Assembly (NCBI GenBank): GCA_965223305.1
Contig: CBDCWT010000058.1
Span: forward strand, 205,491 to 269,490
Reading direction: 5' to 3'
Source: CBDCWT01 sp965223305
GTDB lineage: Bacteria; Planctomycetota; Planctomycetia; Pirellulales; Pirellulaceae
DNA length: 64,000 bases
The translations under genes were made by a program, and so were the position numbers. Shown here piece after piece: positions 36,696 through 46,175 of this stretch. The notes below the pieces were generated by a model. The model ran no database searches. It saw only the letters and a list, made by a program, of their open reading frames with translations, and was not told the origin of the DNA. Position 1 is the first letter of the stretch. Every line of letters begins with the position of its first letter.

Positions 36696-37676
36696 ATGCA
36701 CACCTACATTCTTCGCCGTGTTTTGATTGCAATCCCGATTCTGTGGGGATTGCTGACCATCAATTTCTTCCTCATTCACGCCGCCCCCGGTGATCCCACC
36801 GACATCTTCTACAATCCCGATATGACGCCCGAGGTGCGGGAGAACATTCGCCGTGTTTACGGCTTGGACCAGCCCCTCGGCGTCCAGTACATGAAGTACA
36901 TAAAGGGAGTCATGCTGGACCTCGAGTTCGGATACTCGATTGCAAAACGGCGACCGGTCAAGGACGAAGTTCTCGACGCACTTCCGAACACGATTCAACT
37001 GGCAGTGTTGGCGTTGCTTATCGAATTGACCCTGGGACTTGCGATCGGAGTGCTGGCTGCGGTGCGACAGTACTCGGCATTTGACAACATCGCACGGGTG
37101 ACGACGCTGACTTTCTATTCGATGCCCTCTTTCTATCTAGGGCTAGTGCTGCTGTTTCTGTTCGCCGGAGGAATCACAGCCACCCACTGGTTGCCCGCTT
37201 CGGGCATGATTGACGTAGTTCGCTACGAGTCGATGTCGGCAGTCGAACGCATCGGGGATCGCGTCGCGCATATCTTGCTTCCCAGCCTGACTCTGGGGCT
37301 GGGCGCTGCGGCGGCTATCTCGCGCTACATGCGAGGTGAACTACTGGAGGTCATCCGCCAGGACTATATCCGCACAGCGCGGGCCAAAGGACTACCGGAG
37401 CGCGTCGTGGTCTTCAAGCACGGTATGCGGAACGCGCTGTTGTCCATCATCACGATTGTGGGGCTCAGCCTTCCTTTCTTGTTCAGCGGAACGGTCATCG
37501 TAGAACAAGTTTTCGCATGGCCGGGGATGGGCCGTGTGGCCGTCGACGCCGCCTTCCAACGCGATTACCCGATGTTCCTCGCCGTGAACCTCATCCTGGG
37601 CACGATGGTTGTGCTCAGCACGCTGGTCACCGATATCTTGTACGCTGTCGTCGATCCCCGCGTGAGGCTTTCTTAG
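36696..37676 (+). CDS. ABC transporter permease, DppB/OppB type
   Basis: A 326-aa inner-membrane permease. It begins with the OppB_N pattern MHTYILRRVLIAIPILWGLLTINFFLIHAAPGDP. It ends with the transmembrane core carrying the ATPase-contact EAA-like loop (EVIRQDYIRTARAKGLPERVVVFKHGMRNALLSIITI) and the typical YAVVDPRVRLS terminus. About six helices. It forms the translocation pore with the next gene product. The stop is immediately followed by the next start, with no gap. Confidence 0.95.
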   Translation: MHTYILRRVLIAIPILWGLLTINFFLIHAAPGDPTDIFYNPDMTPEVRENIRRVYGLDQPLGVQYMKYIKGVMLDLEFGYSIAKRRPVKDEVLDALPNTIQLAVLALLIELTLGLAIGVLAAVRQYSAFDNIARVTTLTFYSMPSFYLGLVLLFLFAGGITATHWLPASGMIDVVRYESMSAVERIGDRVAHILLPSLTLGLGAAAAISRYMRGELLEVIRQDYIRTARAKGLPERVVVFKHGMRNALLSIITIVGLSLPFLFSGTVIVEQVFAWPGMGRVAVDAAFQRDYPMFLAVNLILGTMVVLSTLVTDILYAVVDPRVRLS

Positions 37677-38828
37677 ATGAACGCGTCGCATTGGGTTCCC
37701 GGCGTGGGACATTGGTCACTCGGTCAACGTGGCAAGGGGACCATTCTGGCGTTTGTCTTCCTGACGTTCGTCGCGTTGACCTGCTGGCAGGCGCGCACCA
37801 TGTTGGCAACGATCTCCCATACGGCTCACAAGATCGCCGGCGAGAGGGTGACCTACACCACGCGCGACTTGGATTTCTTGGTAAGCACGCTGTTCTTGAT
37901 TGCGATGCTAGTGGGTCTGGTGGTCTATGGTGGTCTGTCCTGCCGCCGCGCCCGGCGTCTCTTGCAACGGCCGCAGCCTGACAACCAATGGACTATGGTC
38001 TGGACGCAGTTCAAAAAGAACCGGCTCGCCTTGGCAGGTGCGGTGATCATTGTGATTCTCTACATGATTGCTTTCTTGTGTCCCTTCTTGGCGCCGTTCG
38101 ACCCCGCCGAACAGGGACATCGTGTTCGCGAACGGCTACTTTCGCCATCGTTCGAGCATCTACTAGGTACCGATCGCTTTGCCCGCGATGTGTTCAGCCG
38201 AATTGTATATGGCTCACGCATCTCCCTGCTTGTCGGATTCCTGTCCGTGGGCATCGCGGTGACAATAGGTACCTTAGTCGGCTCCATCGCCGGCTATTAC
38301 GGAGGCTGGGTCGATAGCGTGATCATGCGTTTCGTGGACATGATGCTTTCGTTTCCCACGCTTGTGCTGATCATCACCGTGATCGCCTTGTGGCGCAAAC
38401 AGTCGATCTGGATCATCATTACTGTCATTGGGCTCATGTCGTGGATGGGAGTGGCACGACTGGTCCGCAGCCAGTTCCTGACGCTCAAGGAACGAGAGTT
38501 CTTCCATGCGGCCCGTGCTCTGGGCGCCAGAACTCCGCGGTTGATTTTCCGCCACTTGTTGCCCAACGCGCTCACTCCTGTGATCGTTTCCGCGACCTTG
38601 CGAGTCGGCAACACGATCCTGCTCGAGGCCTCGCTCAGTTATCTAGGGCTGGGCGTGCAGCCTCCGACTCCCAGCTGGGGAAACATCGTCTACGACACCA
38701 AGGGCAATCTCTTTACCGAATGGTGGATGCCGCTGTCGGCAGGGCTCGCTATTGTGATCACCGTGATCGGCTACAATCTGCTCGGCGACGGCCTGCGTGA
38801 CGCACTTGACCCCCGGCTGCGAGAATAG
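37677..38828 (+). CDS. ABC transporter permease, DppC/OppC type, with N-terminal membrane extension
   Basis: A 383-aa permease. The canonical OppC region starts only at about residue 105 (WTQFKKNRLALAGAVIIVILYMIAFLCPFLAPFDP) and runs through GTDRFARDVFSRIVYGSRISLLVG and the EAA loop (EREFFHAARALGARTPRLIFRHLLPN) to a normal end (GDGLRDALDPRLRE). The first 100 residues are an addition with two hydrophobic helices, beginning VPGVGHWSLGQRGKGTILAFVFL. That segment resembles the PGxGHxxxGQxxKG start of small planctomycete membrane proteins of the DUF6677/TM2 kind. A domain fusion is inferred. Pairs with the preceding permease. Confidence 0.92.
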   Translation: MNASHWVPGVGHWSLGQRGKGTILAFVFLTFVALTCWQARTMLATISHTAHKIAGERVTYTTRDLDFLVSTLFLIAMLVGLVVYGGLSCRRARRLLQRPQPDNQWTMVWTQFKKNRLALAGAVIIVILYMIAFLCPFLAPFDPAEQGHRVRERLLSPSFEHLLGTDRFARDVFSRIVYGSRISLLVGFLSVGIAVTIGTLVGSIAGYYGGWVDSVIMRFVDMMLSFPTLVLIITVIALWRKQSIWIIITVIGLMSWMGVARLVRSQFLTLKEREFFHAARALGARTPRLIFRHLLPNALTPVIVSATLRVGNTILLEASLSYLGLGVQPPTPSWGNIVYDTKGNLFTEWWMPLSAGLAIVITVIGYNLLGDGLRDALDPRLRE

Positions 38829-38992
38829 TGTCAGCGAAGATCGGCCCTAAAAAATGCACGTGGCCTAGGCTTTATCTCGAAAGGAGTGACGAGGCTCGAG
38901 CTGAGGTTCGGAAACGTCGGAAAATCCTGGTTGAGCAGGAGCTTCGCCCGTCCGGATTTGGTTCGAGTCGAGTTTGAAACCAAACCTAGCCT

Positions 38993-40000
38993 ATGACTGA
39001 ACCGCTTGTCGAGATCGCGAACCTCCGAACCCATTTCTTCACCGACGCGGGTGTCGTCAAGGCGGTGGACGACGTGTCACTAACCATCCCTAAAGGGAAG
39101 ACCTTGGGGCTGGTGGGTGAATCGGGCTGCGGCAAGTCCGTCACCGCTCTGTCGATCATTCGGCTCGTTTCACATCCGGGCCGAATCGTCAGCGGCTCGA
39201 TCAAACTGTTCGAAGATCGTGAGTCAATCGAACTGACCGAGTTGAGCAAACGCGAGATGCGTCAGCTACGGGGAAACACGGTCTCGATGATCTTCCAAGA
39301 GCCAATGACGTCGCTGAACCCGGTCTTTTCTGTCGGCGCACAGATCTCGGAGGCGGTCAGGATCCACCAGAAGGTCAACCGAGCCGAGGCATGGGATCGC
39401 GCTATTGAGATGCTGAAAAAAGTGAAGGTCCCGTCGCCAGAACAGCGCGTCAAAGAGTACCCCCACCAATTCTCAGGTGGCATGCGACAGCGAGTGATGA
39501 TCGCGATGGCCCTAGCGTGCAACCCCCGGCTGCTGATTGCGGATGAGCCGACTACGGCCCTGGACGTTACGATTCAAGCTCAGATCCTAGAACTTCTTCA
39601 GGAGTTGCAAGCAGACACAGGGATGTCGATCCTCATGATCACACACGACCTCGGTGTCATCGCTGAAGTCGCCGATGACGTCGCTGTAATGTACGCGTCA
39701 AAGGTGGTCGAAGAAGCCGCTGTTGATGAGCTCTATGCAAACCCACGTCATCCGTACACCCACGGCTTGCTCGCATCACGGCCGGTTCCTGGAATGAATA
39801 GGAGCGAACCGCTCCGCTCGATTGACGGAATGGTCCCAAGTCCCTTGCAATTTCCGACCGGATGTAAGTTTCATCCGCGATGTGCGTTTGTCCAGGATCT
39901 GTGCCGACAAGAAGAGCCGTCCTTGCGCGAAATCGCGAGTGGGCATCTCGGGCGCTGCCACTTCGCGGACGAGATCGTCTACGGTCAACCAACAACATGA
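38993..40000 (+). CDS. ABC transporter ATP-binding protein, DppD/OppD type
   Basis: A 335-aa ATPase. Walker A is GESGCGKS (about 45-52), the signature is SGGMRQRV (about 162), Walker B is LLIADEPTTALD, and the switch His is in ITHDLG. The C-terminal oligopeptide-transporter region with clustered Cys (TGCKFHPRCAFVQDLC) is present; these Cys bind an iron-sulfur cluster in some relatives. It starts MTEPLVEIANL, almost identical to the start of the partner ATPase downstream. A 165-bp gap separates it from the permease gene; nothing recognisable lies in it. Confidence 0.95.
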   Translation: MTEPLVEIANLRTHFFTDAGVVKAVDDVSLTIPKGKTLGLVGESGCGKSVTALSIIRLVSHPGRIVSGSIKLFEDRESIELTELSKREMRQLRGNTVSMIFQEPMTSLNPVFSVGAQISEAVRIHQKVNRAEAWDRAIEMLKKVKVPSPEQRVKEYPHQFSGGMRQRVMIAMALACNPRLLIADEPTTALDVTIQAQILELLQELQADTGMSILMITHDLGVIAEVADDVAVMYASKVVEEAAVDELYANPRHPYTHGLLASRPVPGMNRSEPLRSIDGMVPSPLQFPTGCKFHPRCAFVQDLCRQEEPSLREIASGHLGRCHFADEIVYGQPTT

Positions 40001-40097
40001 TGGCTCACCTTATGACACTCCCGCTGACGCGATCCCCCTCGGTAGAGCCAGGATGTCCACGGCCGTCTCCCCGACAGGAACATGCCCAACCTCGCCC

Positions 40098-41069
40098 ATG
40101 ACTGAACCGTTACTAGAAGTCGAAAACCTCACGAAGTACTTTCCGGTACGACGTGGCATCCTGCAACGAGTCGTGGGACAGGTGCAGGCGGTGGAAAAGG
40201 TCTCCTTCTCCATAGCACCAGGCGAAACGCTTGGACTTGTAGGCGAAAGTGGGTGCGGAAAGACGACAGTTGGACGTACGCTTTTGAGGCTCTACGAACC
40301 GACGGGTGGGACAATCAGGTTCGATCAGGAAGACATCACGGCCATCCGAGGGCCAGCGCTGCGGACGCTCCGGCGCGACATGCAGATCGTCTTTCAAGAT
40401 CCATACTCTTCACTAAACCCGCGGATGACGATCCGGGGGATCATCCAAGAGGGATTGGCCATCCATGGAATCGGAAGTCGCAGCAGCCGTCTAGACACGG
40501 TCAAAGATGTACTGGCCAAAGTCGGTTTGGATGAAACCTACATCAACCGCTACCCACATGAGTTCTCAGGTGGGCAACGCCAACGAATCAGCGTTGCTCG
40601 GGCGCTTGCCCTCAGTCCACGGTTCATTGTGCTGGATGAACCTGTCTCGGCCCTTGACGTCTCAATCCAAAGCCAGATCATCAACCTCTTGAATGACCTC
40701 AAAGCAGAACTTGAACTGACTTATCTTTTCATCTCACACGATCTGTCGGTGGTCGAGTACATCTCGGATCGGGTGGCCGTGATGTACTTGGGCGAAATCG
40801 TAGAAACCGCGACGAGTGAAGAGCTCTACGCCAACCCGCTGCACCCTTACACGCAAGCACTGCTCTCCTCGATACCAGCGATGAACCCGACAACCCAGCG
40901 CGAGCGGATCGTATTAGAGGACGATGTACCCAGCCCCCTTAACCCGCCAAGCGGCTGCAAGTTTCATCCCCGCTGCCCGATCGCCGAGGATATCTGCCGG
41001 CAAACCCCGCCGCCGCCTTTGTCGATCGGAGACCATCATGTCAGCTGCCACGCCGTTGCGGAGGAATGA
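40098..41069 (+). CDS. ABC transporter ATP-binding protein, DppF/OppF type
   Basis: A 323-aa ATPase. The start is the ATG at 40098, giving MTEPLLEVENLTKYFPVRRGILQR, parallel to the OppD partner; a longer frame back to 39822 overlaps oppD and is rejected, while an ATG at 40053 is possible. Walker A GESGCGKTT, signature SGGQRQRI, Walker B FIVLDEPVSALD, and the C-terminal Cys-rich segment (SGCKFHPRCPIAEDIC) are all present. With the binding protein, two permeases and OppD it completes a full five-component importer. The operon ends in a repeat-filled gap. Confidence 0.94.
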   Translation: MTEPLLEVENLTKYFPVRRGILQRVVGQVQAVEKVSFSIAPGETLGLVGESGCGKTTVGRTLLRLYEPTGGTIRFDQEDITAIRGPALRTLRRDMQIVFQDPYSSLNPRMTIRGIIQEGLAIHGIGSRSSRLDTVKDVLAKVGLDETYINRYPHEFSGGQRQRISVARALALSPRFIVLDEPVSALDVSIQSQIINLLNDLKAELELTYLFISHDLSVVEYISDRVAVMYLGEIVETATSEELYANPLHPYTQALLSSIPAMNPTTQRERIVLEDDVPSPLNPPSGCKFHPRCPIAEDICRQTPPPPLSIGDHHVSCHAVAEE

Positions 41070-41426
41070 AAGTTCTGTGCTACTAATCAGGCTTCACCCC
41101 TCATCCGGCCTTCTCTCCCCGGCGGGGAGAAGGGACTTTGGTGGCGGCTACGCCCCGCGCTAACCCGAATTATTCATGAGCGATCTGCTGCGAGGTCGTA
41201 AGTCCATCCGTGGCTTCGTCATGCTTCACAATTCTCCCTCGACGTATTGCTTCAATACGCCTGCGGAAGAATTGCTCGCCTTCCTTGCCACGAACGTACT
41301 TACAACCTCTCGCCACGATCTTCATGAATAATCCGGGCTGAAGGCTCAGGCGCATCGAGACAGTGGAGCGTCGCCGATTTTGGTGAACAGACTCTAGGAA
41401 TCGGCAGCCACGCTGAAAAGACACGC
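41070..41426. repeat. Gap with CCGGCCTTCTCTCCCC palindrome and MITE copy 3
   Basis: No gene in 357 bp. At about 41096-41142 lies a member of the CCCTCATCCGGCC / CTCCCCGGCGGGGAGAAGG family, a GC-rich hairpin that also flanks metK at 56364 and 58209. The 180-bp element follows at 41161-41340. The remaining 85 bp up to the DUF58 gene show nothing recognised. Confidence 0.8.
41161..41340 (-). mobile_element. 180-bp palindromic MITE-like element, copy 3
   Basis: Inverted relative to copies 1 and 2. The left boundary is CTAA-CCCG and the right boundary CGGG-CTGA, so the flanking TA is seen only on the left and reads TG on the right. The 51-codon frame is intact on the minus strand, from the ATG at 41325 to the TAA at 41170. 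It is identical to copy 4 over the full 180 bp, including the TG variant. Confidence 0.92.
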
Positions 41427-42839
41427 CTACAGAAGATGCCTTGCTTTGATGTCGAGATAACGATTAACCAGCGGCGCTGTCATTTCATCCGGAAAAACAT
41501 CGAGCGCCAAGACACCCCGGCGCTCCAAGTCACGTAGCACCTGGTGCCGCCAGGCGAGTATTTCCGCAGCGGCGGCCGCCCGATACATCTCACGCTCACC
41601 GACGTAGGGCTGTTCCGCGGCATCGAAGAGCTGCCGGTCTCGCAACAACACACCCAGCGGCAAATGACGCCCCGCGATGTTGCCCAAGTACTGATAGATC
41701 TGGTTCGAATTGACCTCGTCGATCACGTTCGTAATCAAAACGACCAGCGACCTTTTCTTGCAACGTGCTGCCAGGTAAAGAAAGGCTTCGTCGTACCGCG
41801 ACTCGACCAACTTCGGAAACCGGTCAAATGCCGCATGTAGTAGACGATTCATTTGACTCATACCGCCTCGAGGCGGCACGTAGGTGTGTATCCGGTCCGA
41901 GAAACACACCAGGCCAGCCGAGTCCCCTTGTCGTAATGCCACGAAGCTCAGCATCAACATAGCGTTCAGCGAATGGTCCAGCAGGTTCAGTCCGGCGGCG
42001 GAGTTGGTCATCATCCGCCCGCAGTCCAACATGAAGATAATCCGTTGACTCTGGTTCGCTTGAAAGTCCTTGACCGTGAGTTTGTTTCGTCGCGCTGTAC
42101 TCCGCCAATCAATGTGCTTGTAGTTGTCGTCCGGAGTGTAGTCGCGCAGCCTTTCGAACTCGTTGTCCTGTCCGATCCGGCGCGTCCGTCGCAGACCCAT
42201 GAGGCTGAGCCGATTGGTCCGTGCCAAGATGGCATATTCCGACAGCTGCTTCATATCCGGATAGACAAACACTTCTGACTCGGCGGCACAGGACATGTAA
42301 CGCCGCCAAAGACCTAGCAAACTCCGCGACCGGAGGTAGATCATCGTCAGCCGAAAAGCCCCCCGGCGGCGCGACCTGAAGTCGTAGTGCAACTCCGCGC
42401 GGCTGCGAGGCTGAAGATGGAGCCGAAAACTGTCCGGCTGCGCGTCAAACTCTGGAGCCACGTCGTCGCGAACATCGATGTAGCAGTTCCGAGACGATCG
42501 ATTGCAAACGACGAGGTTCACGCGATGCGGTGCCGCCAGAGAGGCAACCTGAGTCATCGATCGTTCGGCCGTAAAAGCAGACTGGTGGGGCAGTGTCCAG
42601 ATATCGACAAAGGCCACCAGAAAAATGAGAGCGTCGACGACGGCGACAATCAGAAACAGATCCGGCCAAACTAGTAGTGCCAAAGTGAGCAGGCAGGGCG
42701 CCAACAGCAGGATGACCAGCGGTACATGGGGATAGATGCGTTTCCACGCTGCTACGACGATCAATGGGAGCGAGTACCCCAGCAGCACCAACCACGGCAT
42801 TGATCGCAGTAGGTCGAAGAATTGCTGGAGTGTCTGCAT
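41427..42839 (-). CDS. DUF58 domain protein
   Basis: A 470-aa protein with two N-terminal membrane helices (about 15-35 and 40-80), an Ig-like beta region (about 105-180) and a C-terminal DUF58 region with a vWA-like fold. The DUF58 core is RRIGQDNEFERLRDYTPDDNYKHIDWRSTARRNKLTVKDF, followed by a possible metal-ion site in IIFMLDCGRMM. DUF58 proteins are almost always encoded beside MoxR ATPases, and here MoxR is directly upstream (29 bp gap). Last gene of a seven-gene minus-strand operon from 49017. The operon's exact function is not established. Confidence 0.9.
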   Translation of the reverse strand: MQTLQQFFDLLRSMPWLVLLGYSLPLIVVAAWKRIYPHVPLVILLLAPCLLTLALLVWPDLFLIVAVVDALIFLVAFVDIWTLPHQSAFTAERSMTQVASLAAPHRVNLVVCNRSSRNCYIDVRDDVAPEFDAQPDSFRLHLQPRSRAELHYDFRSRRRGAFRLTMIYLRSRSLLGLWRRYMSCAAESEVFVYPDMKQLSEYAILARTNRLSLMGLRRTRRIGQDNEFERLRDYTPDDNYKHIDWRSTARRNKLTVKDFQANQSQRIIFMLDCGRMMTNSAAGLNLLDHSLNAMLMLSFVALRQGDSAGLVCFSDRIHTYVPPRGGMSQMNRLLHAAFDRFPKLVESRYDEAFLYLAARCKKRSLVVLITNVIDEVNSNQIYQYLGNIAGRHLPLGVLLRDRQLFDAAEQPYVGEREMYRAAAAAEILAWRHQVLRDLERRGVLALDVFPDEMTAPLVNRYLDIKARHLL

Positions 42840-42868
42840 CGCGATCTCGCCGGTTTTCGTAGTAGCTT

Positions 42869-44167
42869 TCAGATCCTCGGCACTTCAACGCTCCGCACCA
42901 GCTCTGTCAACAAGTCGTCCACCGCGTGCCCTTCCACTTCCGCCTCCGCCGTCAAGCTGACTCGATGCCGCAACGCAGGAAGCACGATCTGGACGACGTC
43001 GTCCGGCACCGCGTAGTCCCGACCGCTGAACGACGCCAAAGTTCGAGCCCCTTGAATCATGGCGATTCCGGCACGCGGTGAAGCGCCCATGTGAAATTGG
43101 GGCCATTGCCGCGTCAGCCGCACGATCCGATTCACGTAGTCAATCAGCTTGTCGTCCACTCGGATAGATGCGTTCGCTTGGACCGTCGCCGTGATCTCTG
43201 CAGGAGAAGTGATTGTCTGTAGTTCGCGCTCAAGCCGTTGATTGATGTCTTGCTGGCTGCTATGCAGCTTCAAAATGTCTGCTTCTTCCTGCTCGAGAGG
43301 GTAGGCGGCCACCAGTTTGAACATGAATCGGTCAAGTTGCGCCTCCGGCAGGTTATACGTGCCCTCCGACTCAATCGGGTTCTGGGTTGCCAAGACGAGG
43401 AATGGCTTTTCCAGCGTGTGACTCTTGCCATCAACGGTCACCCGATACTCCTGCATGATCTCCAACAGCGCAGCATGTGTCTTCGCCGGTGATCGATTGA
43501 TCTCGTCCGCTAGCAACAACTGTGTGAAGACGGGGCCAGGCCGGAAACGAAACTCCTGAGTCTTCATGTCGAAAATCGGTGCTCCGGTAATGTCCGAAGG
43601 CATGAGGTCAGCGGTGAACTGAATGCGTCCGAATTGACATCCCAACACGCGACCCAGGGTACGAACAAACAACGTCTTTCCCAAACCAGGGACACTTTCG
43701 ATGAGGACGTGGCCACTGGAGAACAGTGCTACCAGCGCGCCCAAGACCAGATCGTCTTGGCCGACATAAATCTTGCTGATTTCATCGAGAATGCGGTCGA
43801 ACAGTTGCTTCGTGGGCGTCTCCGCGCCATCGCGGGCACCCTTTTCGCGCACTTCGCGTAGCGTGGCACCAAGCGACGGCGACGATCCGGCGGTTGGCGC
43901 TGGTACACCTCCCGCCTCCGGAGACAGAGCCTCTTCGGCTGTAGTTGTCTGAGCAACGGATTCGGCCGGCTGCGAAGTTTCAGCGAGATGCTGAGCGCGT
44001 GGCAGCACGGCGGGCACAGGCTGAACCGTCTGGCATTGTGGACACTTTGCCTGCTTGCCGGCAGCGACCGGGGAGACCTGCAGCTGCCGGCCGCACGAGC
44101 GACAGCCAAACTCAATCGGCTCACCGTCGGCTGCAGAGGGAACCGTAGAATCAGGCGGTATCGTCAT
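42869..44167 (-). CDS. MoxR-family AAA+ ATPase with N-terminal zinc ribbon
   Basis: A 432-aa AAA+ ATPase of the MoxR/RavA branch, whose members act as metal-insertion or assembly chaperones. The AAA domain spans about 130-430: Walker A VPGLGKTLF, Walker B LLADEINRSPAKTHAALLEIM, sensor-1 region VLATQNPIESEGTYNLPEAQLDRFMF. The first 45 residues are an extra zinc ribbon (CRSCGRQLQ...KCPQC), then a disordered Ala/Pro/Glu linker to about 100. The ribbon is not part of the standard MoxR architecture. Found between DUF4350 and DUF58 genes on one transcript. Confidence 0.93.
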   Translation of the reverse strand: MTIPPDSTVPSAADGEPIEFGCRSCGRQLQVSPVAAGKQAKCPQCQTVQPVPAVLPRAQHLAETSQPAESVAQTTTAEEALSPEAGGVPAPTAGSSPSLGATLREVREKGARDGAETPTKQLFDRILDEISKIYVGQDDLVLGALVALFSSGHVLIESVPGLGKTLFVRTLGRVLGCQFGRIQFTADLMPSDITGAPIFDMKTQEFRFRPGPVFTQLLLADEINRSPAKTHAALLEIMQEYRVTVDGKSHTLEKPFLVLATQNPIESEGTYNLPEAQLDRFMFKLVAAYPLEQEEADILKLHSSQQDINQRLERELQTITSPAEITATVQANASIRVDDKLIDYVNRIVRLTRQWPQFHMGASPRAGIAMIQGARTLASFSGRDYAVPDDVVQIVLPALRHRVSLTAEAEVEGHAVDDLLTELVRSVEVPRI

Positions 44168-44257
44168 GGGGATTTCCGTGCTCTGGCCGGCGCGGCCATG
44201 TCAGGCATGCGTCGCAGAACCACCAAAGGCCGGTCAGCGATGAAGGGGAGGTGAGTC

Positions 44258-45367
44258 TTACCCTGGGTCTCGGCGTACGTTTTCGTTGTAGTATTTCAAT
44301 CGACTGATAGCGTACTGCCGATCTCTCGTCCGCGACAGTAACTCACCCAGCGCAGATACATGCTTGCCGAAGTCCGATGTTGACGCAACCGGCAACTCAC
44401 GTGGGCGGCCGAAAATGGGAAAGCAGGCAATACAAAGCGTGATTCCCGCAATGGCAAAATGTAGTAAGATCGTGCCCAGCGGTGGCACTGTGAACATCTC
44501 CAAGCCGGTTGTGCCACTGGCAGCCGGATCTCGGGCCGCGATGGGAGGCCCGCCCGCCTGGCTCTCCAAGAAGATCACAGTCCCCGGAGGGCCGCAGGCC
44601 GCCACCAGCCTGCCAGCCAACTTGCGGTGCTCATGATTGACGAGCGGGAGATTCAACAGAAACGAACCGTTCACGACCGAGACGAGCTTTCCGTCGCCAA
44701 CGGTTCGCTCGATCACGAGTGCCTTGTCTGCGGCCGCAAGCAGCGTCCTGGCCTCAGAATCACTCCCCGCCTCCAAACCACCGGCGGTTGTAATTTCAGT
44801 GCGGGATGCGTCGATCCCTGCACTCCAGGGCCCGCCCAGCTCCCGCACCGGTCGTAGCACCGCCTCGTGATGAACCGTGAACCACCCACCGTCCTCGCTA
44901 GGCGGTAGCCCGGCTCGGGCGGCATCGAATTCAGACCGAACGGTGGCCAGCCGCCGGGCGGCCTCCATCGCCTGTGGTGCGGGCGCGTTGTGCCGGGAGA
45001 ACTTCCAGTAGGCAATCGCCGCATCGTAACTGCGTCCGACGTAGACCAACGTTCGCTCAGCACGGTCGTCCAGCCACTGCTCGAGGAACTGGCGTTGTTG
45101 GGGAGTGGGTAATCCAAAGTCATCCGGGATCCAGACAATCACGTCGGCTCGGTCGAGTTTTGGCGACAGCCGTCGCCAAGTCCGCACGCGCCAACCTGAC
45201 TGTTCGAAGATGCCAGCCAGCACCGCTGTGCCGTTGACGCTTGCACCACCATTGCTGCCGCGACGCTTACCGTAGGTCGTTTCGACCTCCGCTGGCGCGC
45301 ACCCGGCCAAACAGCACAAGACCACGCACAGCCAACCTGGTCGGCAACTCACCACAGGAAGCTCCAC
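44258..45367 (-). CDS. DUF4350-containing lipoprotein / membrane protein
   Basis: About 370 aa. The frame is open to an ATG at 45400, but a GTG at 45367 right after the upstream stop gives a clean lipoprotein signal (ELPVVSCRPGWLCVVLCCLAGC) and is chosen here. The body has the DUF4350 pattern: a strand and loop AVLAGIFEQSGWRVRTWRRLSPKLDRADVIVWIPDDF, resembling a GATase-like Rossmann fold, and a membrane helix near residue 300 (ILLHFAIAGITLCIACF). DUF4350 occurs with DUF4129, MoxR and DUF58 in many genomes. Function is unknown. Confidence 0.8.
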   Translation of the reverse strand: MELPVVSCRPGWLCVVLCCLAGCAPAEVETTYGKRRGSNGGASVNGTAVLAGIFEQSGWRVRTWRRLSPKLDRADVIVWIPDDFGLPTPQQRQFLEQWLDDRAERTLVYVGRSYDAAIAYWKFSRHNAPAPQAMEAARRLATVRSEFDAARAGLPPSEDGGWFTVHHEAVLRPVRELGGPWSAGIDASRTEITTAGGLEAGSDSEARTLLAAADKALVIERTVGDGKLVSVVNGSFLLNLPLVNHEHRKLAGRLVAACGPPGTVIFLESQAGGPPIAARDPAASGTTGLEMFTVPPLGTILLHFAIAGITLCIACFPIFGRPRELPVASTSDFGKHVSALGELLSRTRDRQYAISRLKYYNENVRRDPG

Positions 45368-45368
45368 G

Positions 45369-46175
45369 TCATTTGGCTCTAACAACACCGATGGCCTCAC
45401 GTTGAAATCGATCTAGGTCGCTCCAGCACATCTCGAACCGAGCGCGATCGATCGAATGGTCACCAAAAAACACATCCTCGAACGTAACCATGGTCCTCTC
45501 TAAAATCGCCCGCACCGGGTGACGACGAACCTCGCGTAGATACTGCCTATTCGTCTTACCTCGAGCCAAACGAATAACATGCAGCTCGTCAAGCTGCAAC
45601 AGCTGGTAGGAGTACAGGTAGATAATGGCCTCGCTGAAGCGACCGGCTTCATAGAGCCGCCGGGCCTCGGATAGAAAATCGGATTCCGGTCGAGCAAGTT
45701 GAAAGGGCAAGCTCTCGACACGATCTGCATTACCCACCGCGGCCATAGCCCGGCGGCTCGATCGGATGGCAGCTGCCGTCTCACGGGTGAGGAACACTTT
45801 GATCATCTGGTAGACGACTACGCCCAGGCCCACAGCCAACAGCGTCCAAACAAGCGTTCTGAGGAGCTGAAGGACCCAAACGGGAAAGGACCAGTTCGTG
45901 GGCTTTGCCTCCCAGCGAGAGTGGCGGTTCCCGACATCGGACGGTGGAGCTACGTCGACGCGGTGGAGCGCGTCCTGCTTCGCGTCGTACCACGGGTATG
46001 CGCGGTACCTTCGAAGAGACTCGGCAGCCGCATCGACCGCGGCTTGATCTGAGAGAGCCTGACCGGCAGCGGCCTGAGCAAACAGAAGCCCAGCGAAGAA
46101 GGAGCAAAAGATCTGTTGTCTTGTACGTCCTAGGGCCACACCAGCACCTTTCTCTTGATCGAAGACCGCCGTCAC
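45369..46175 (-). CDS. DUF4129 domain protein
   Basis: A 268-aa membrane-anchored protein. Signal-like helix at about 26-40, a short periplasmic part with YRAYPWYDAKQDAL, one membrane helix at about 100-125 (VWVLQLLRTLVWTLLAVGLGVVVYQM), then a cytoplasmic DUF4129 region. The last resembles a transglutaminase-associated module (ARRLYEAGRFSEAIIYLYSYQLLQLDELHVIRLARGKTNRQYLREV). DUF4129 is typically linked to transglutaminase/MoxR operons. The start overlaps the upstream stop by 4 nt and the downstream gene begins within 2-5 nt, so translation is coupled across three genes. Confidence 0.87.
   Translation of the reverse strand: MTAVFDQEKGAGVALGRTRQQIFCSFFAGLLFAQAAAGQALSDQAAVDAAAESLRRYRAYPWYDAKQDALHRVDVAPPSDVGNRHSRWEAKPTNWSFPVWVLQLLRTLVWTLLAVGLGVVVYQMIKVFLTRETAAAIRSSRRAMAAVGNADRVESLPFQLARPESDFLSEARRLYEAGRFSEAIIYLYSYQLLQLDELHVIRLARGKTNRQYLREVRRHPVRAILERTMVTFEDVFFGDHSIDRARFEMCWSDLDRFQREAIGVVRAK

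Noticed and set aside
39822..40097. Longer form of the OppF-type ATPase starting at 39822
   Set aside because: The extra 92 residues overlap the end of the OppD gene in another frame and have no ATPase similarity.
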